Assembly: GCF_000341285.1 (NCBI RefSeq)
Contig: NW_005178424.1
Coordinates: forward strand, 45,008-109,007
Reading direction: 5' to 3'
DNA length: 64,000 bases
Source: Galdieria sulphuraria
Lineage: Eukaryota > Rhodophyta > Bangiophyceae > Galdieriales > Galdieriaceae
Each line of letters begins with the position of its first letter. The stretch's first letter is position 1. Below the pieces are notes generated by a model. It was not told where the DNA came from, did no database searches, and worked only from the letters and a program-made list of their open reading frames with translations. Positions 32,545 to 48,057 of the stretch are shown here, piece by piece. The translations under genes were made by a program, and so were the position numbers.

Positions 32545-33747
32545 TTACATTTCGGGTTTCCTGACGCGAATAGGGTTCATGCAGTAGGGACATTCTCCAA
32601 AGTAAACATCAAAACTTTGGTGAGCATCAGGAAGGGAACGTAACCATTCATATAAACAAGTAGTGTGATAATATTTACCACAATTTTCCATTTCACATGC
32701 GATATCAGGTGCTCCAATACTACTCAGCCAACCGGAATAACAAATGCCGCATTCCAATTGACAACTTTCCTTCTCTTCCTTTGTATTGGGTTTTGATGGA
32801 AAGGTTATATTCATTAGTTTCTCAAAATTTTGTCGTGGATAAAACTGATTGCTCCATTTTTCTAAGTTTTCCCCGAGTCGAGCTCTTAACAAGGCTGTAT
32901 TCTTTTCTGGGCCTAGAAAACGAAGGTTAGGGATACCACGTGGACACTGAGGAGAGATCTCCATCCATAGCGAACATCGACTATCTACTGCTATCCTTCT
33001 GTACAAATTCTTTCGCAAACTTTCCATGGGTTCAAGAATCCAAGTATTGTTATCCCAATCATCCAAAACATCAAATACTTCTTGTTGTTCGCGAATGAAC
33101 TGCACACACTGCCAGTATATATTCGCTATATTGTCGTTTTCTGGTTGACTACCTTTAAACCATGAAAAAGAAAAGTTGACTGGTGCCTCGATGGAACACA
33201 GGGGAGCTTGTGATGGATAGTCATCGGTCACCACACAACGAAGCAAGTGTTTCCTTCCCTTTGCATCGACCAATTCAAAAGTTATTTCCTTTAGATCTTC
33301 AGAGATGGACAAAATACAACCCCATCCAACTTGATTTAGTTCGTCAAAAAGACGACGATACAAATTGGAACCAGGTAACTTTCTCCCAGCTTCACTCACA
33401 GGAGTCACTGCTGTTGCACGAGATATTAGCAAACGCAAGTTCAGCAAATAGTCTTCGGCGCTTTCACAAGTTTCAGAAAGTCGAGCTAAGATGGAAGAAT
33501 AAGGCTAGTTGACCGTAAGTGAGAGCAAGGAGACCCAAGACAATAATCCAAATACCTCCAATACTTGTCGAAGCTGGTTGTCTGCAAACAATTTCACTTT
33601 TTGGTGCCTTGTTCTCTCCACTTCCACTCTTACAAAATAGTCAACTTCGAAAACAGAAATGATACCTTGAAACACTTCCGACTGACTTGTATGTACAAGG
33701 AGAGAGGGAAATTCCTTTGATAAACAAGTCGCTAAAAAACTTGACAT
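32545..33747 (-). CDS. FANCL: FANCL-type E3 ubiquitin ligase (Fanconi anaemia pathway)
   Basis: Two exons (33556-33747, 32545-33504; 51-bp intron) give 383 residues, close to the human 375. It is the RING E3 that monoubiquitinates FANCD2/FANCI in interstrand crosslink repair. The N-terminal ELF-like part is present (EFPSLLVHTSQSEVFQGIIS), then the RWD-like URD (LFDELNQVGWGCILSISEDL, RKHLLRCVVTDDYPSQAP, VFDVLDDWDNNTWILEP). The C-terminal RING is ECGICYSGWL, DIACEMENCGKYYHTTCLYEWLRSL, FGECPYCMNPI with the FANCL-specific CLYEWLR. Stops 17 bp from the convergent EEP gene. Confidence 0.93.
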
Positions 33748-33797
33748 AATCTTTCATCAAATTTAAAATTGGTTTTTAAAGAAGAGTTGATTTTTTA

Positions 33798-35218
33798 TTA
33801 AGAGTGTGTGGAACAAGAAGATTCCGCTCTCTCGACGACTTTTTCATATGATAAAGACATGGAAGTGGGATTCCTTTTTGTTGGGAACAACCAAAAGGAA
33901 AATAGTCCTCGAATTGCTGTTAAGAGCCTACTCATCATAACAGTCTTCTTACTCTCTTCTTTCTGAGACTTTGTGGTGTCTGAAAGAAGTTTCAACTTTT
34001 TCTCTAACTCACTGATTTCTTGTTGCATGACTGAAAAGCGCTCATTACGTAATTCGACCAATTTTTTGAGTTTCGCCAGGTCTCTCCATTCTAGAAAGCG
34101 ATCTTGATATCACAAGAAGAAATATTTAAAAAAAAGGATAAATACCTGCAGTTTCGTTGGTTTCCGAGTAGGACTCGACACTTAGTGTCTCCAAACTTGG
34201 ATCGAGACTCGAGACTTGTGCTTTCTCCTCTTCCTGGATGAATTGACCGACTGAAGTTTCGAATTCAGATAAGAAGTTATGAAATTCACAGAGAAACTGC
34301 TGTTTTTCTTTCACCAACTGCTCCAATTTCGAATTATTCTTTTCAAAGTTCTCCTTTGCTTCTTCCAACTTTAAGACTTTGTCCTCTTTTTCTGCACAAT
34401 CTACTTGTAGCTGATTCACTTTAAGCCTCTTTTCTCTGAGCTCCGCGCTTATTTGCTGAAGGGCTTCATCACGAACTTCAAATGCCATCTGATACTGTTG
34501 AATCTTTTGTTTCAGCTTTTCATTTTCATCGGAAGTGGAGCTCAGCTGATTACTGAGCTGTTCTACTGACATTTCAAGTTGTTTTTTGACATCCTTTAGC
34601 TGACGAACTTGCTTTAAAATAAAGCTTTTCTCTTCTTGCAGAGTGGAATTTTCTTCCAACTGCTCTTCAAATAAATTAGAGATATTATCAAAGTCTTCAC
34701 GAGCCTTTTCAAGCTCCTTCAAGTGGATTTCTACTCGCAGTTGTACTTGTTCCAATTCCTCTTCGACAAGCTTCTTTTGCTTTTCTGCCTCTCTCAGTTT
34801 TTCAGATAGTTCTTCATTTTGTTCCTGGTAATTATTCTGTATGAATTTTCTTTCCCATTCTTCTTTCTCGGATTCTAACGACCGCAATTCTATATTGAAG
34901 GGAGTTAGCATACCAATTCTGGTCTTACTAGCTTACTTGACTCAGTCTCCTTCAATCTCTCCAACAAGATTGCATTCAAACGTTTGAAATTGGGAGATTT
35001 TTCTTGTTCTACTTTCAGAAACGAAGCAACGTCGTCTAAGGTCGTGTTTTGAAGACAAGCATTATCGGCCACTTGACTAAACTTCTCATATGGCTCTTCC
35101 CTTTCCAATTGAAGAAATGTATCAAGCACACAACTCCTTTATGCAAAGCAACATACCTCTCATTTTCTTTATTTACTCTTGTACTTTCCTGTAATGGAAA
35201 GTTGGCTGCAGAAGACAT
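33798..35218 (-). CDS. Long coiled-coil protein, function unknown
   Basis: Four exons (35157-35218, 34937-35100, 34146-34889, 33798-34102; introns 56, 47 and 43 bp), all in phase, give 424 residues. From about residue 60 to 300 it is a near-continuous coiled coil rich in Glu, Lys, Gln and Leu (KLREAEKQKKLVEEELEQV, QLEENSTLQEEKSFILKQV). A second coiled segment (ELEKKLKLLSDTTKSQKEES) precedes a short hydrophobic or amphipathic stretch (RLLTAIRGLFSFWLF) that might be a tail anchor or membrane-binding helix. No kinesin, GRIP, BAR or FYVE domain. Its start codon lies 39 bp from that of FIGNL1 on the other strand. Confidence 0.75.
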
Positions 35219-35257
35219 CAAACGGGCGAATTTTTCAAAATTTCAAATACGACTAAA

Positions 35258-37555
<2,298 letters not shown>

Positions 37556-37601
37556 CGTATTTTACTATGACGATGAGAATGAATATTGTAAATATAGAGC
37601 G

Positions 37602-39134
37602 TTATTTCTTCTTCGAACTCGTAACATTAAATTTAAACAAGATAATATCGCCATCTTCAACCATATAATTCTTTCCTTGTTGACGATATCTATAACAAAG
37701 TAGAATGAATTCAAATATAGAATTTTGAGTTTTCAAACTTACTTTCCTGCGGCTTTTAAAGCACTTTCGGAACCGTATTCTTTCAATTCGTCATATTTCA
37801 TTACTTCCGCACATATAAAACCCTATTTGAAAGGAAATGGATTATTGCAAACACAAAGCTGAGTATTTATCCTACCTTTTCAAAGTCAGAGTGAATAGTT
37901 CCCGCAGCTTGTGGTGCAAGAGTTCCCTTTTGAATAGTCCAACACTTTACTTCATCTTCTCCTGCCGTAAAAAAGTATATCAAATGGAGCGCTTGATAAC
38001 CTGCTTTGATAATTTTCGGTAAAGCACTCGTTGTCTAATATTACAATCGATAGCAATAAAACGATACAAATAGTCACATTGTAAATACAAATAACTCAGT
38101 AAGGGATATTACCTTATTCTCTTCCAAATATTGTTGTGCTAGTTCGGGACCTTGACTCTCTAAATCTAACAACTTGGACTCCAAATCTGCAGAAAAAGGT
38201 ATAATCATTTCCCCAGTCCTAGAATCAACCCATTCCTTAATCTTCGGCAACCATTTGTTCTTCTTCCTTATATAATCTTTTTCAGAAAGATTGACGAGGA
38301 AAACTTGCGGCTTTGCAGTTAAAAACAGATGTCTATTCAACACTTCAATCTCACTATTGGACCATTCACCTGATCGAATAGGCTTTCTTGTCTCCTCCAA
38401 AAAGCTTTTCACTTTCTTCAACGTTTCCAACTCCAATCTTTGTTCCTTTGAAGCATTATGTCCAGCTCTGCTTATCTTGGTTTCTTGTTCTTGTATTTCA
38501 CGTTGCAATCGATCCAAATCCTATTCAAATAAGGAATTAAGAAATTCACCTTTCAGATCTCCATACTTTTAATATGAGTTCTTCTGATATGATCTCCAGG
38601 TCTCTAACTGGATCCACGTTACCTTCGACGTGAACGACGTCTTCCTTTTCAAAAGCACGACAAACATGGAAAAGCCCGTCAACTGCCTAAGCCAATCTAC
38701 TCAACCAGGTCCATATTTCTTTCTATTTTCTTACCATAATATGGCTTAGGAAAGCGTTACCTAAACCTTGACCTTCATGTGCCCCTTTTACTAGTCCGGC
38801 TATATCCCATATATCCAAGAAACCGGGAACTTTACTAGCTGGCTTATATACTTCACATAACCACTCAAAACGCTCGTCTGGTACAGGTATTCTTGCCTCG
38901 TTAGGATCTATCGTACAAAATGGATAATTTTCTGCTGAAACCTAAAAAGTGAATAAACAAGACCGAATTCTCTTCTCTAACGGGGAAGCAATAACGTACA
39001 CTCAGTTTTGTCAAAGTATTAAAGAACGTTGATTTTCCAACATTAGGAAGTCCAAGTATGCCCATCTTCAAGTTGTGAGAAAACCTTCCCAAAACAGCTC
39101 TTTGAGGTTCTTCTTCTTTCTTTTTTGGCGCCAT
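37602..39134 (-). CDS. OLA1: Obg-like ATPase 1 (OLA1/YchF)
   Basis: Seven exons give about 398 residues (human OLA1 is 396); exon 1 is 39000-39134 and the stop is at 37602-37604. P-loop NTPase of the Obg/YchF family that prefers ATP and interacts with ribosomes and stress responses. [10 protein letters not shown] start, G1 [18 protein letters not shown]3-region [20 protein letters not shown], the coiled-coil arm with [13 protein letters not shown], the G4-like NLSEKD (the altered specificity motif), and a C-terminal TGS-like domain ([53 protein letters not shown]). The stop lies 46 bp from that of FIGNL1 (convergent). Confidence 0.94.
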
Positions 39135-39318
39135 ATGAACACACACAAAAAGGACGACAACCACTCAACAACCGATAGCAAATGTGAATGGCACAAATTT
39201 TTCCTTCCTAAGCAACATTACTTTACAGTTTCATAAATATTTCGTTTTGTTCATTTTCATCAAATAAGTCAAAGGTTGTAAAACCTTTTAGATTGGGTTT
39301 GGGTTTGTGGATCTTCTC

Positions 39319-40949
39319 ATGTGGTTCTTATTCATCAACCAAACTTATCCTCCCTTTCTAAGAAACAAAAGTGGTTTCCACTCCAAAAATTACTGTGCCT
39401 TTTGCTTTAGACAGTCTTCTTCTTTCCTTGTTTTTAGGAAGAAGCATTTATTGCAAATATCCATGACTGCAACAAGTGACCAACTAAAAGGCGCCAAGGA
39501 AGATGCTTTGAATCAAGCACAGCTTCCACTTTTGTTGAGGTTTGACAAACTGTTGAATCACTTGTGTTTCAACTGCTAAGCATTCATAGAGCTGCCAAAG
39601 GTTTACCAGTTGAGCGCCCTCCAGTTTGGATGATGCGTCAAGCTGGGAGATATATGAAGGTTTATCAGGAATTGGCAAAAAAACATCCTTCTTTTCGTGA
39701 GCGTTCGGTTAGTAAAAAACAAACCAGCTTTAGATACTTACTGAGCAAGTCTTTAGGAAAATCCAGAGCTAGCCATTGAAATTTCTTTGCAACCTTGGCG
39801 TGCTTTTCGTCCTGATGGGGTTATTCTATTTAGTGACATATTAACCCCACTTCCAGGAATGGGAGTTGCTTTTGATATACCAGACAAAGTAGTAATTTGA
39901 CTAAGTGGAAGAATTCATATTTGTTGACGTCAACAATGTAGGGCCCTGTTATCGAACAACCGTTGAGAACCAAAGCAGATATCGAAAAGGTTCATGAAAT
40001 GCAACCAGAACGTTCCACTCCATTCGTTCGGTATGTGATAACTTGAACGTTGACTTTTCTAAAGCATTTTGTAGCGAAACGTTGAGAGCTCTTAGAGAAG
40101 CAGTATCTGATGAAGCTGCAGTATTGGGCTTTGTTGCTGCACCTTATACTTTGGCTACTTATTGTGTGGAAGGTCGGTTTGTTAATCTTGACGACTGCTT
40201 TTGATATAAAGATATCTATTGCAGGTGGAAATTCAAAGTCATACTCTGCGATAAAGAAAATGGCATTTACCGAACCTGAATTGTTGCATCAGCTTTTGGA
40301 AAAATTTGCTCATAATTTAGCAATATATTGTTGTTATCAGGCGAGCATATCCGACTTTGGCTAAATAGTAAGAAAACTCATATTCAATAGATTGAGTCGG
40401 GAGCTCAAGCTATTCAAATATTTGACAGTTGGGCTGGTCAGTTATCTCCTATCGATTACGAAATGTTTGCATTACCCTATCAGAAGCGGTGAGAGAGTTG
40501 TCAAGAAATATTCTGAAAGCTATTTATTGTATCTTTAGAGTATTAGAGCAAGTGAAAAGGCATTATCCTGATACTCCTATTATTCTCTTTATATCTCAAG
40601 GTTCTCATTATTTGGAGAGGATGGCATCAGTTGGTTTCGATGTCATTTCTTTGGATTGGACAGTTGACATTGGAAAAGCACGAGAACGAATCGTAAATAT
40701 TTTTGCTTGTTTAAAGTGTCATTATGTGTAACGTTTCGATAGGGTTCTCATGTTAGTATTCAAGGCAATTTAGATCCCGCCATTTTGTTAGGGACACCTG
40801 AACTCATTGAAAAGCGTACTCTTGAAATTATTGAGAAAGCTGGACCTTGCGGCCATATTATGAATTTGGGACACGGAGTATTACCCAATACACCAGAAGA
40901 GAATGTTACAAAATTCTTTCAAACGGTGCAACAATATCGTTGGCATTAA
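39319..40949 (+). CDS. UROD: Plastid uroporphyrinogen III decarboxylase
   Basis: Nine exons give 413 residues: 39319-39539, 39581-39707, 39757-39888, 39942-40030, 40075-40172, 40225-40340, 40391-40488, 40539-40692, 40743-40949. It converts uroporphyrinogen III to coproporphyrinogen III in haem, chlorophyll and bilin synthesis. The ATG at 39319 gives an N-terminal extension rich in Phe, Ser, Lys and Arg, a likely transit peptide; a second ATG (39463) would give a shorter form. UROD signatures: [58 protein letters not shown]-like end ([13 protein letters not shown]). The intron at 40341-40390 has a GC donor. Stops 23 bp from the giant convergent gene. Confidence 0.94.
39921..39936. repeat. 16-bp perfect palindrome with a CRE core, inside a UROD intron
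   Basis: TTGTTGACGTCAACAA reads identically on both strands and contains TGACGTCA, the bZIP CRE/TGA core. It occupies about a third of the 53-bp third intron of UROD (39889-39941), ending 3 nt before the AG. It could be a factor site or form a hairpin in the pre-mRNA near the branch point; chance cannot be excluded. Confidence 0.4.
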
Positions 40950-40972
40950 AATTTCTCATGTTGTTTGGTCTT

Positions 40973-43900
40973 TTATGGTTTTCTTAAAAGAGTTACCTTA
41001 TCATACTCATACCATATATCATGATTATTATCCATATTCTCTTCATTTTGAGAGTCCCACATTTGTGGTTCCATCTTTCCAGTTTCTATCAACAGTTGTT
41101 GCCAATGTAATTTGCACAAGATGGCATTGTTCTGTGGTTGTCCAGAATGAATATTCAATAACCAGCGTGAATATTCCCATTGTAGAAAAGGCTCCTTACT
41201 CAGTTTAGGTAACCACACCGAATTCCATTCACTTAAACTAGAAAACATGTCCCATTTACATTTCTTGAAAATCTTCAAACATCGCAACAAGATTCTTCTA
41301 CCAGAGACATAAGAAATGGTATTCTTTTCCCATTGACTTGTCAACGACTTCCATAAGCTTATTCCTACCAACCNTGGAAATGGAGACATTTCAACATCAC
41401 ACTTTTCCATAAAAGAGATATAAATCTCCAATAGCCAACAACACCAATCTGGATATTTCTTCCACAACATATGGATACCTGAAATAACTCCCCAGCACTT
41501 GTCCATTTCCAAAACTATAAGAGTTGAGTACTGATGGATCCCCTAAAAAATATTCCACTTACCCATTTGAGCTTCTCCATGATGAATCACTTTGGATAAC
41601 ATGACCAATCCCTGCTTACAAAATAGTTGATTCCTTTTCGTCTCTGAATATCCAAACAAGAGTCTCCAACAATCTTCGAATATTTCAATACGACCCATCA
41701 TTTCAAAGTCTTGCCGAGTTTCCATCACTATTCCAAATTCATCATATGTCTTTCGCTCATCATAGTTCTACTTACTACTTAACAAAGATAGACACCATTC
41801 TCTATATTTGATAGCAATTTGTAAGCTCTCTTCCCTACCGCTTGCCATTCTTTCTTCTTCTACGTACTTGCTCAATAATCGAAAGAATGGAGCATCCCAT
41901 GACATTCCCGAATCCAAACAAGTCTTTACGAGTGGCATATACAATACATGCGTTGGTTGACAGAATATTTCCCACAACTGAATATTCAAACGAATCAAAA
42001 AGGAATCCACTGGAAACTATACGATTGTCATAAACCCATCAACGATATATCCAAAATATACAACAACTCTTACCTCTGTCATACTATTTTTCAATAGAGT
42101 TAAAAACACTGCCATAGATTGAGCTTCTGAAAAATACTTCTTCTTTGTTCTTGATAGGATATTCAACCCATATTCCAAACAAGCACGAGATATCCATTGT
42201 ATCTTTTCATTCTTGACACTTAAACAAGCCATACAAAATTCTATCAGATGTTTGTCAGTAAATAGTTGAATCTGATCGATCATCCTCGAGACATCTATAG
42301 AAACCCATCAACATCTACACTCTTGTATTATATGAACAAATACTGTTTACCATTTTGTGATGATATTTTCAACACTTGAAAAATCAAACTTAACAATAGA
42401 CTTGGGTCAACAACGTCGTCGTTAATAATATTCTCTTGTGCATGTTTTCCATTTTGTCGATCATCATAATACTCTTCCATGATACTATTTTGTATCAAAT
42501 ACAAAACAACTGAAACATGATCTGATAAATGCCACAAGATATGGTTGTCCATTCTACAAAGTTCGTCCCATTCCTTCCTTTTGGATAAAATATATTCGAT
42601 AGTTTGTTTGATTCTACGCGAATCTAGTCGATGTAATATAGAAAAACAAGATTGTTTGAGCCATGGAAACTCGAAAGAATGAGATTCCTATTATTGTGTT
42701 GAGTGTCAAAACCACTTTTAGGGTTTTAAGGATCGACTCACCTCAATCCAAAGATATCGAGAGATGACCATCCCTATCACAAATATCTTATGTTGCATAT
42801 GTTTTCTATTCAGCCAACAATCCATTCCAGACTCTATTTTTTGCATTTGTAAAAGTAACCAAACATGATTCTCCACACAAGTATTTGTATGAAGAGATAT
42901 ACAACGGGTTGACTCATCCTTTATGCACAATATTGTTTCATTATTCACTTTCTCCGACAACATCAATGCCAATAGCAATTGGATGAAAGATAACAAATTT
43001 GTTTTGACCATTTCCATATGAGAAGAATTCTCTAAAACATGCATCGTCCATTGGATCCAATTCTTTATCCATTCATTGCATTCCGAAAGTTGTAATTCAT
43101 TCCGTTCCTTATTATTAAGATGATACCAAAGTAATATATGTTTTTCAATCGTTATCAACCAACAAAGTTTTGTACTATAACATGACGATGAATGATTGGC
43201 ATGATCATTCTGGTCTTCGTTTTGGATAGCCAACCTTTGTAGACATGAGAGAATGGATTGTAGCCATTGCAAACACTTTTCATTCGATAACTTGACATGA
43301 TAAAGTATATCATGGCTGTGGTAAGAAATGCACACTTGATGATTCTCCAACGAACAATGAGGTACTTGCTGACCTATACAAGCATAAAATACTTTCCATA
43401 AAATGTTTACATATTTAGTAAATAATAATATCGATAGGTCATCATTATTATCATCATTCAGTGGTTGAATTGTTCCATGATGAAGTATCTGACCACTCCA
43501 GTCTAAGAGATAAGTCATCATATCCAGCAAAGAATTCCTTTGTTCAACTCCCGTATCCAATAATAAAATATCCAATGTATCCAATCCTAATAAGAATCCT
43601 TTCATTCTTTTATGATTCTTCAACTTTCCTTTTTTGGTAGATAAGGAATGTTTCCTAAATAAATGTTTTACCCAACGCCATGCAATTCGTTTCCAACGGT
43701 GATCAACTGTTCCTTATCGAGTTTTTTATCTTTGAGCATTTTCCAATATCAGAGTAGCAACTACTTACTAGATACTCTATTTTGAATAGCCATTTGAATC
43801 CATTCATTGGAAGAATATTCTTCCAACCATAATATGGTCGAATGCTTTCTTTCATACCATAAAGAACGATAAAATAAGAGCAACAAAGTGGATATCCATC

Positions 43901-46900
43901 TCTCAATCTTTCTATTCCATTCCATAAGCGATGATGGCTTCAAAAGAAATACAATAGCTGCAATCGATCTTCTTTCTTCATTCTATGACTCATTTCTGTG
44001 AATATCCAATTGCAATAAATAGATAGATATTCAACTCACTTTTCCCCATTTTCTTCTTTTATGATGTATCCACCTTAACCATATTCCAACTATCTTTGGA
44101 TATCTTCTCAACATCCAATCCATCCATTGCCCTCTCCATTGCCTATGTTGAACATTATGTAATTGTTGCCATTCCAACATCAAATGCATCAAATGGGAAC
44201 GATTTGCTAAACTCATCATGAGAAACCAACAATATTCGACAATACTATTGATCATACTTACTTTGCATGACAATACCTAACCATACATGTAACGATAACC
44301 ATCGACGAGTCATCATCACACTCCATAACCGTTCCCATTCCTTTCTACACAATTCACTTTTTCGTCCAGATATGATGACGCCATTCCAACCCCATTCTAT
44401 AGATTGTTTCAAAGTATCTGGTAACGAATATTTCATTGACATCTCATTATCACACTTTTCAAAAACGACTATCAATTTGTCAACAATATTGGATATTCCC
44501 CTTTCATCGATGGTTTGAGAATCACACATTCGAACCAATTGACTGAATAATCTTTCCAACAAACGAACCCTTTGATTGTAGGATAACAAGTCAAGCCAAT
44601 GTTGAACTAGATCATTATCACTACATTCCTTTTCAATCCAATCCATTACAATTGGCATACATTTCTCCAAACAAGGATGCCACTCCAGTCTCCTATAAAA
44701 AAAAGAAGATATTTCATAATATATAACAACACAGAATCCCTAGTTGTTTTCAGTTATTTACCTAACATATCCCAAATTCTCCATAGCACTTGTCCAATAT
44801 TTTGTAAAACATACAAAAAATTCATAGGAATGTTTTAACCATTGCTTCCAAATAGAATGATTCCATAATAGGTTCACATATTCTTCCAAAGACTCGAAGG
44901 ATATTCTCTGTATGATTTCAGATAACCATTCCAATACATGATTGGTCACTATATCATCATGAAAATGTTGAGACTTGGAAAGAGACATTCTCCCCCTTTT
45001 CATATTCCACTGATATAACAAAGTCTGTAAAATGACCAAGCGATGACTTGGAGTCCATAAAAGTTGCTCTATACATGATCGTTTCCATTCTTCTGAAATC
45101 AAAGGCTCTTCTAATTCTTTCCAATTCTCAATTATAATAGGCTTCTTTCCTATTTCAAATAAGATGGATTATTCTTGTTGATATTCTCAATAGATACAAC
45201 TACTACTTACCAAGTGACCACTGATTCCACATGTCTTCCAATGATGATAATGGAAACTCAATACTTTCTTCCATTCCTTTTCCCATATTCTTATCCAAGA
45301 ATAGTCCTTTAAGCCATAAAAGCTCTTCATTCCTATGAATATTTTCCATTTGCTCCAAACTCATTTTCCACCATTCCATTCTTTCCTTATTCCATTCCTC
45401 TTCCGAGATATATGGAAAATATTGCAAACGAATAAAGCAGGCAATTCCCATCACAAACCAACGTCTCACTTGTTGTTCACTTTTGGGATTGGCCAACTTT
45501 CTTAAAATGGCCAAAGTGATCAAATAGTTGACATGAGCATCTCTCTTCATATCCCAAATAAGAAATGGTTTTCTCCACAATTCTATCCATAAATGTTCAA
45601 ACCAAGCAATACAAAGTTCTTGTAACACGCCCTCCTCATATTCAAGGTTGTTGGATTCCGCTTGTATTTCACAAGCAAACGATAACCAATACAACCAAAA
45701 ATGCAATTCAAAACTATCAAAACAACCACTTGCTTTCCCTATTTCACAAATACAAGTATACAGTAGATGAATGATATGGCTATTCACTGTTGACTCTTTG
45801 GTTCGTTGTATATACAAAGCATATAAATACAAAAGTTGTCCTAACCTAGAAAAATGTCTGGGTCCTTGTTGTGATGCAATCAATACTCGAATACTATCTC
45901 CATCATGACGACTGATAGAAATATGAATATGGTTCAATACAGCATGCAATAAATGGCCATGTTGTAAATAAGGTACGATCCAATGATATTCCAAATAGCC
46001 GTTTGTGTGGTTGATAGGAGAAGCAAAAAATATTTTAGAAATATCCCAACGTTGTTCTTTCTCCAACCAAGGAATAATCTTTCGATAGCATGCAATGACT
46101 TGTAAACCTAGAGTCAACAACTCCATATTCATATGTTGTGGTTCCAACGGTACAAAATAAAACATGGAATGGAAAGTCTTTAAATGTTCCATCCATTTCA
46201 TACTTTCCGATGAAATCACGCTGAGTTGTTTAAGTTCTCTACGAATGACAGCCCATATGACTTGAAAGTCGGGTAATCGACTGACAACTTCCCACTCTAT
46301 ATCCTTTGTCCATTGTTCATCATGTATAGAAACAATTTTGTTCAATTCATTCATGTAGCGTTGCAGTCTATTCAAAATATGTAACAATATTTGAAACCCT
46401 ATCCAGGGACACAGCAAATGCTCCGTATATAATAATATTCGTTCCCAACAAGAGTCTTTGCTTTCCAATGGCCATATATGCATACAATACTCATAACAGG
46501 TTTTTGCATCTTCTTCCATTGTCGTTGGAATCTGAATATTCTCATCCGTATGAAGGGCCTTTATCAAAGCTAACGCTTGAAATATCCAATCAGGACTAGG
46601 TTCTGGATCCATCTTATGAAAGTGGCAACGCAACAAATAGTGACTAGATAAAGAAGGTCTCCATTCCAATAATTGTTCTACTAGTCGAAAATGAGATGAT
46701 TGTTGAAGAGGTAAACGAATAGCCATTTCAGTCAGTTCTTCTATATTAACCTAAACTCTCTCTTGTTATTCATTTGTCTCTCAACTCCTCTTCACTTACC
46801 CAGTAAGAAACGCGACCAATGAATAAATATATCCATTCCTTGGCAAGTTGTCTTATTTCTTGGTTATCTAATGGATGTGCTAAAGTATGCTGTTGTTCCT

Positions 46901-47935
46901 CACAAGTATCTGCAATACTCCATTGTGCAATGGTTTGAATGAATGATCGACTCAAACCATTTCTTATCATTCGAACGCGGGCCTAGAATATCCATCAAGG
47001 CTACTTACCCACATACAAACTATACTCACATGTTTCCATCGCTGTCCATGTTGATATCTTAGAGTTTTCAATATTTGCAATATCCAATATGCATCTTGAC
47101 AATGTGCAATATGCTAATCTCATCAATGGATACATAAAACATATATTATTGAGCTACAAAAACCATATCCATACTCATACTTGTTATTACCTGCAAAACT
47201 TTTCGAACAAATAAAGACTCTTTTCCATACAAATATTCCAACTCCTTGGCACCAGCTACCTTGTTCCAAATTTTCCATAAGAATATCAATTCATGCATAA
47301 AGCCTTCATAATGATGATGAACTGATTTCACCATATATATCAATATAGAGGACTGCATCGATATCACCTACAAACCTATTCAATATCACTCTTCTCAAAG
47401 AACCCAATTTCCTTCACCTTGGACATCCACCGAAAAGCAATCATCTCATCCATCCTAAAGATAGCTCTCCATAACGAAGCTACTTGATGGACAAATCCAC
47501 GTTGCTCAAACCGCCATTTTCGTGCTTTAATAATCAAAAACTCCATTCTCTCCAAGTGCACGGTCACCAAAAGCTTGGCAACTTGAACAGCTGTGCGGAA
47601 CAACGACGATTCTTCTTGTTTCTTCTTTCCCACATACTCAAACAACAGTTTCAAATATTCTAAACTTGCACTACACAACCAAAGGTCTTGTGAATAGAGT
47701 CCTTGTTGTATAAAACTGTCTGCTGTGGGGTCCATTTCTAAATAACGGGACCAAGATAGTTTCTAGTCGTGGTTTGGATATGCAATAATCAACCATCAGT
47801 TTTTCTTACCGGTGTTGACTGAAATAGTTGCCATAATATTCGATAGTTTTTTCTATTTTGAGAAAGATGCTTATTAACGAGTAGTCGTTTCCATAGTTGC
47901 CATGGATGATGAACCGTCGTATCATTATTCTTCAT
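40973..47935 (-). CDS. Giant Trp-rich helical-repeat protein, possibly URB1/NPA1-like
   Basis: Sixteen exons joined by fifteen introns (about 47-77 bp) keep phase throughout and give about 2,037 residues from the ATG at 47935. The largest exon is 45211-46750. The protein is predicted all-helical from alternating amphipathic stretches, with no catalytic motif. Trp is very frequent, about 25 in the ~510 residues of that exon, often as RW, EW, LW pairs (FWLYWLSF, EEWNKERMEWWKMS). Size, an N-terminal region with SLEYLKLLFEY and KLLVTVHLERMEF, and a C-terminal block (FPVDSFLIRLNIQLW, RQDFEMMGRIEIFEDCW) suggest URB1/NPA1, a 60S-biogenesis HEAT protein; this is a guess. An upstream ATG (48043) would add a hydrophobic segment and start 14 bp after the SR gene. 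N at 41374 lies in a codon NGG. Confidence 0.7.
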
Positions 47936-48057
47936 TGTTCTTTCCAATCTTTGAAACGAGTTTTTCTTTATATAAAAAGAAAACAAAAAAAACAACAAAC
48001 CAACCACCACCACTCTAGTCGTCATCTCTCTTTTACTAGACATAAGAAATATTCAAC

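Noticed and set aside
40110-40364. Frame reading through the UROD exon end into the intron
   Set aside because: It reaches a stop after [10 protein letters not shown], while removal of the 50-bp GC-AG intron restores conserved UROD sequence.
47936-48043. Upstream ATG of the giant gene giving a signal-anchor-like N-terminus
   Set aside because: It starts 14 bp after the SR gene stop and adds a Val/Leu/Phe segment from an AT-rich 5' region; the ATG at 47935 gives a normal soluble start. Not fully excluded.
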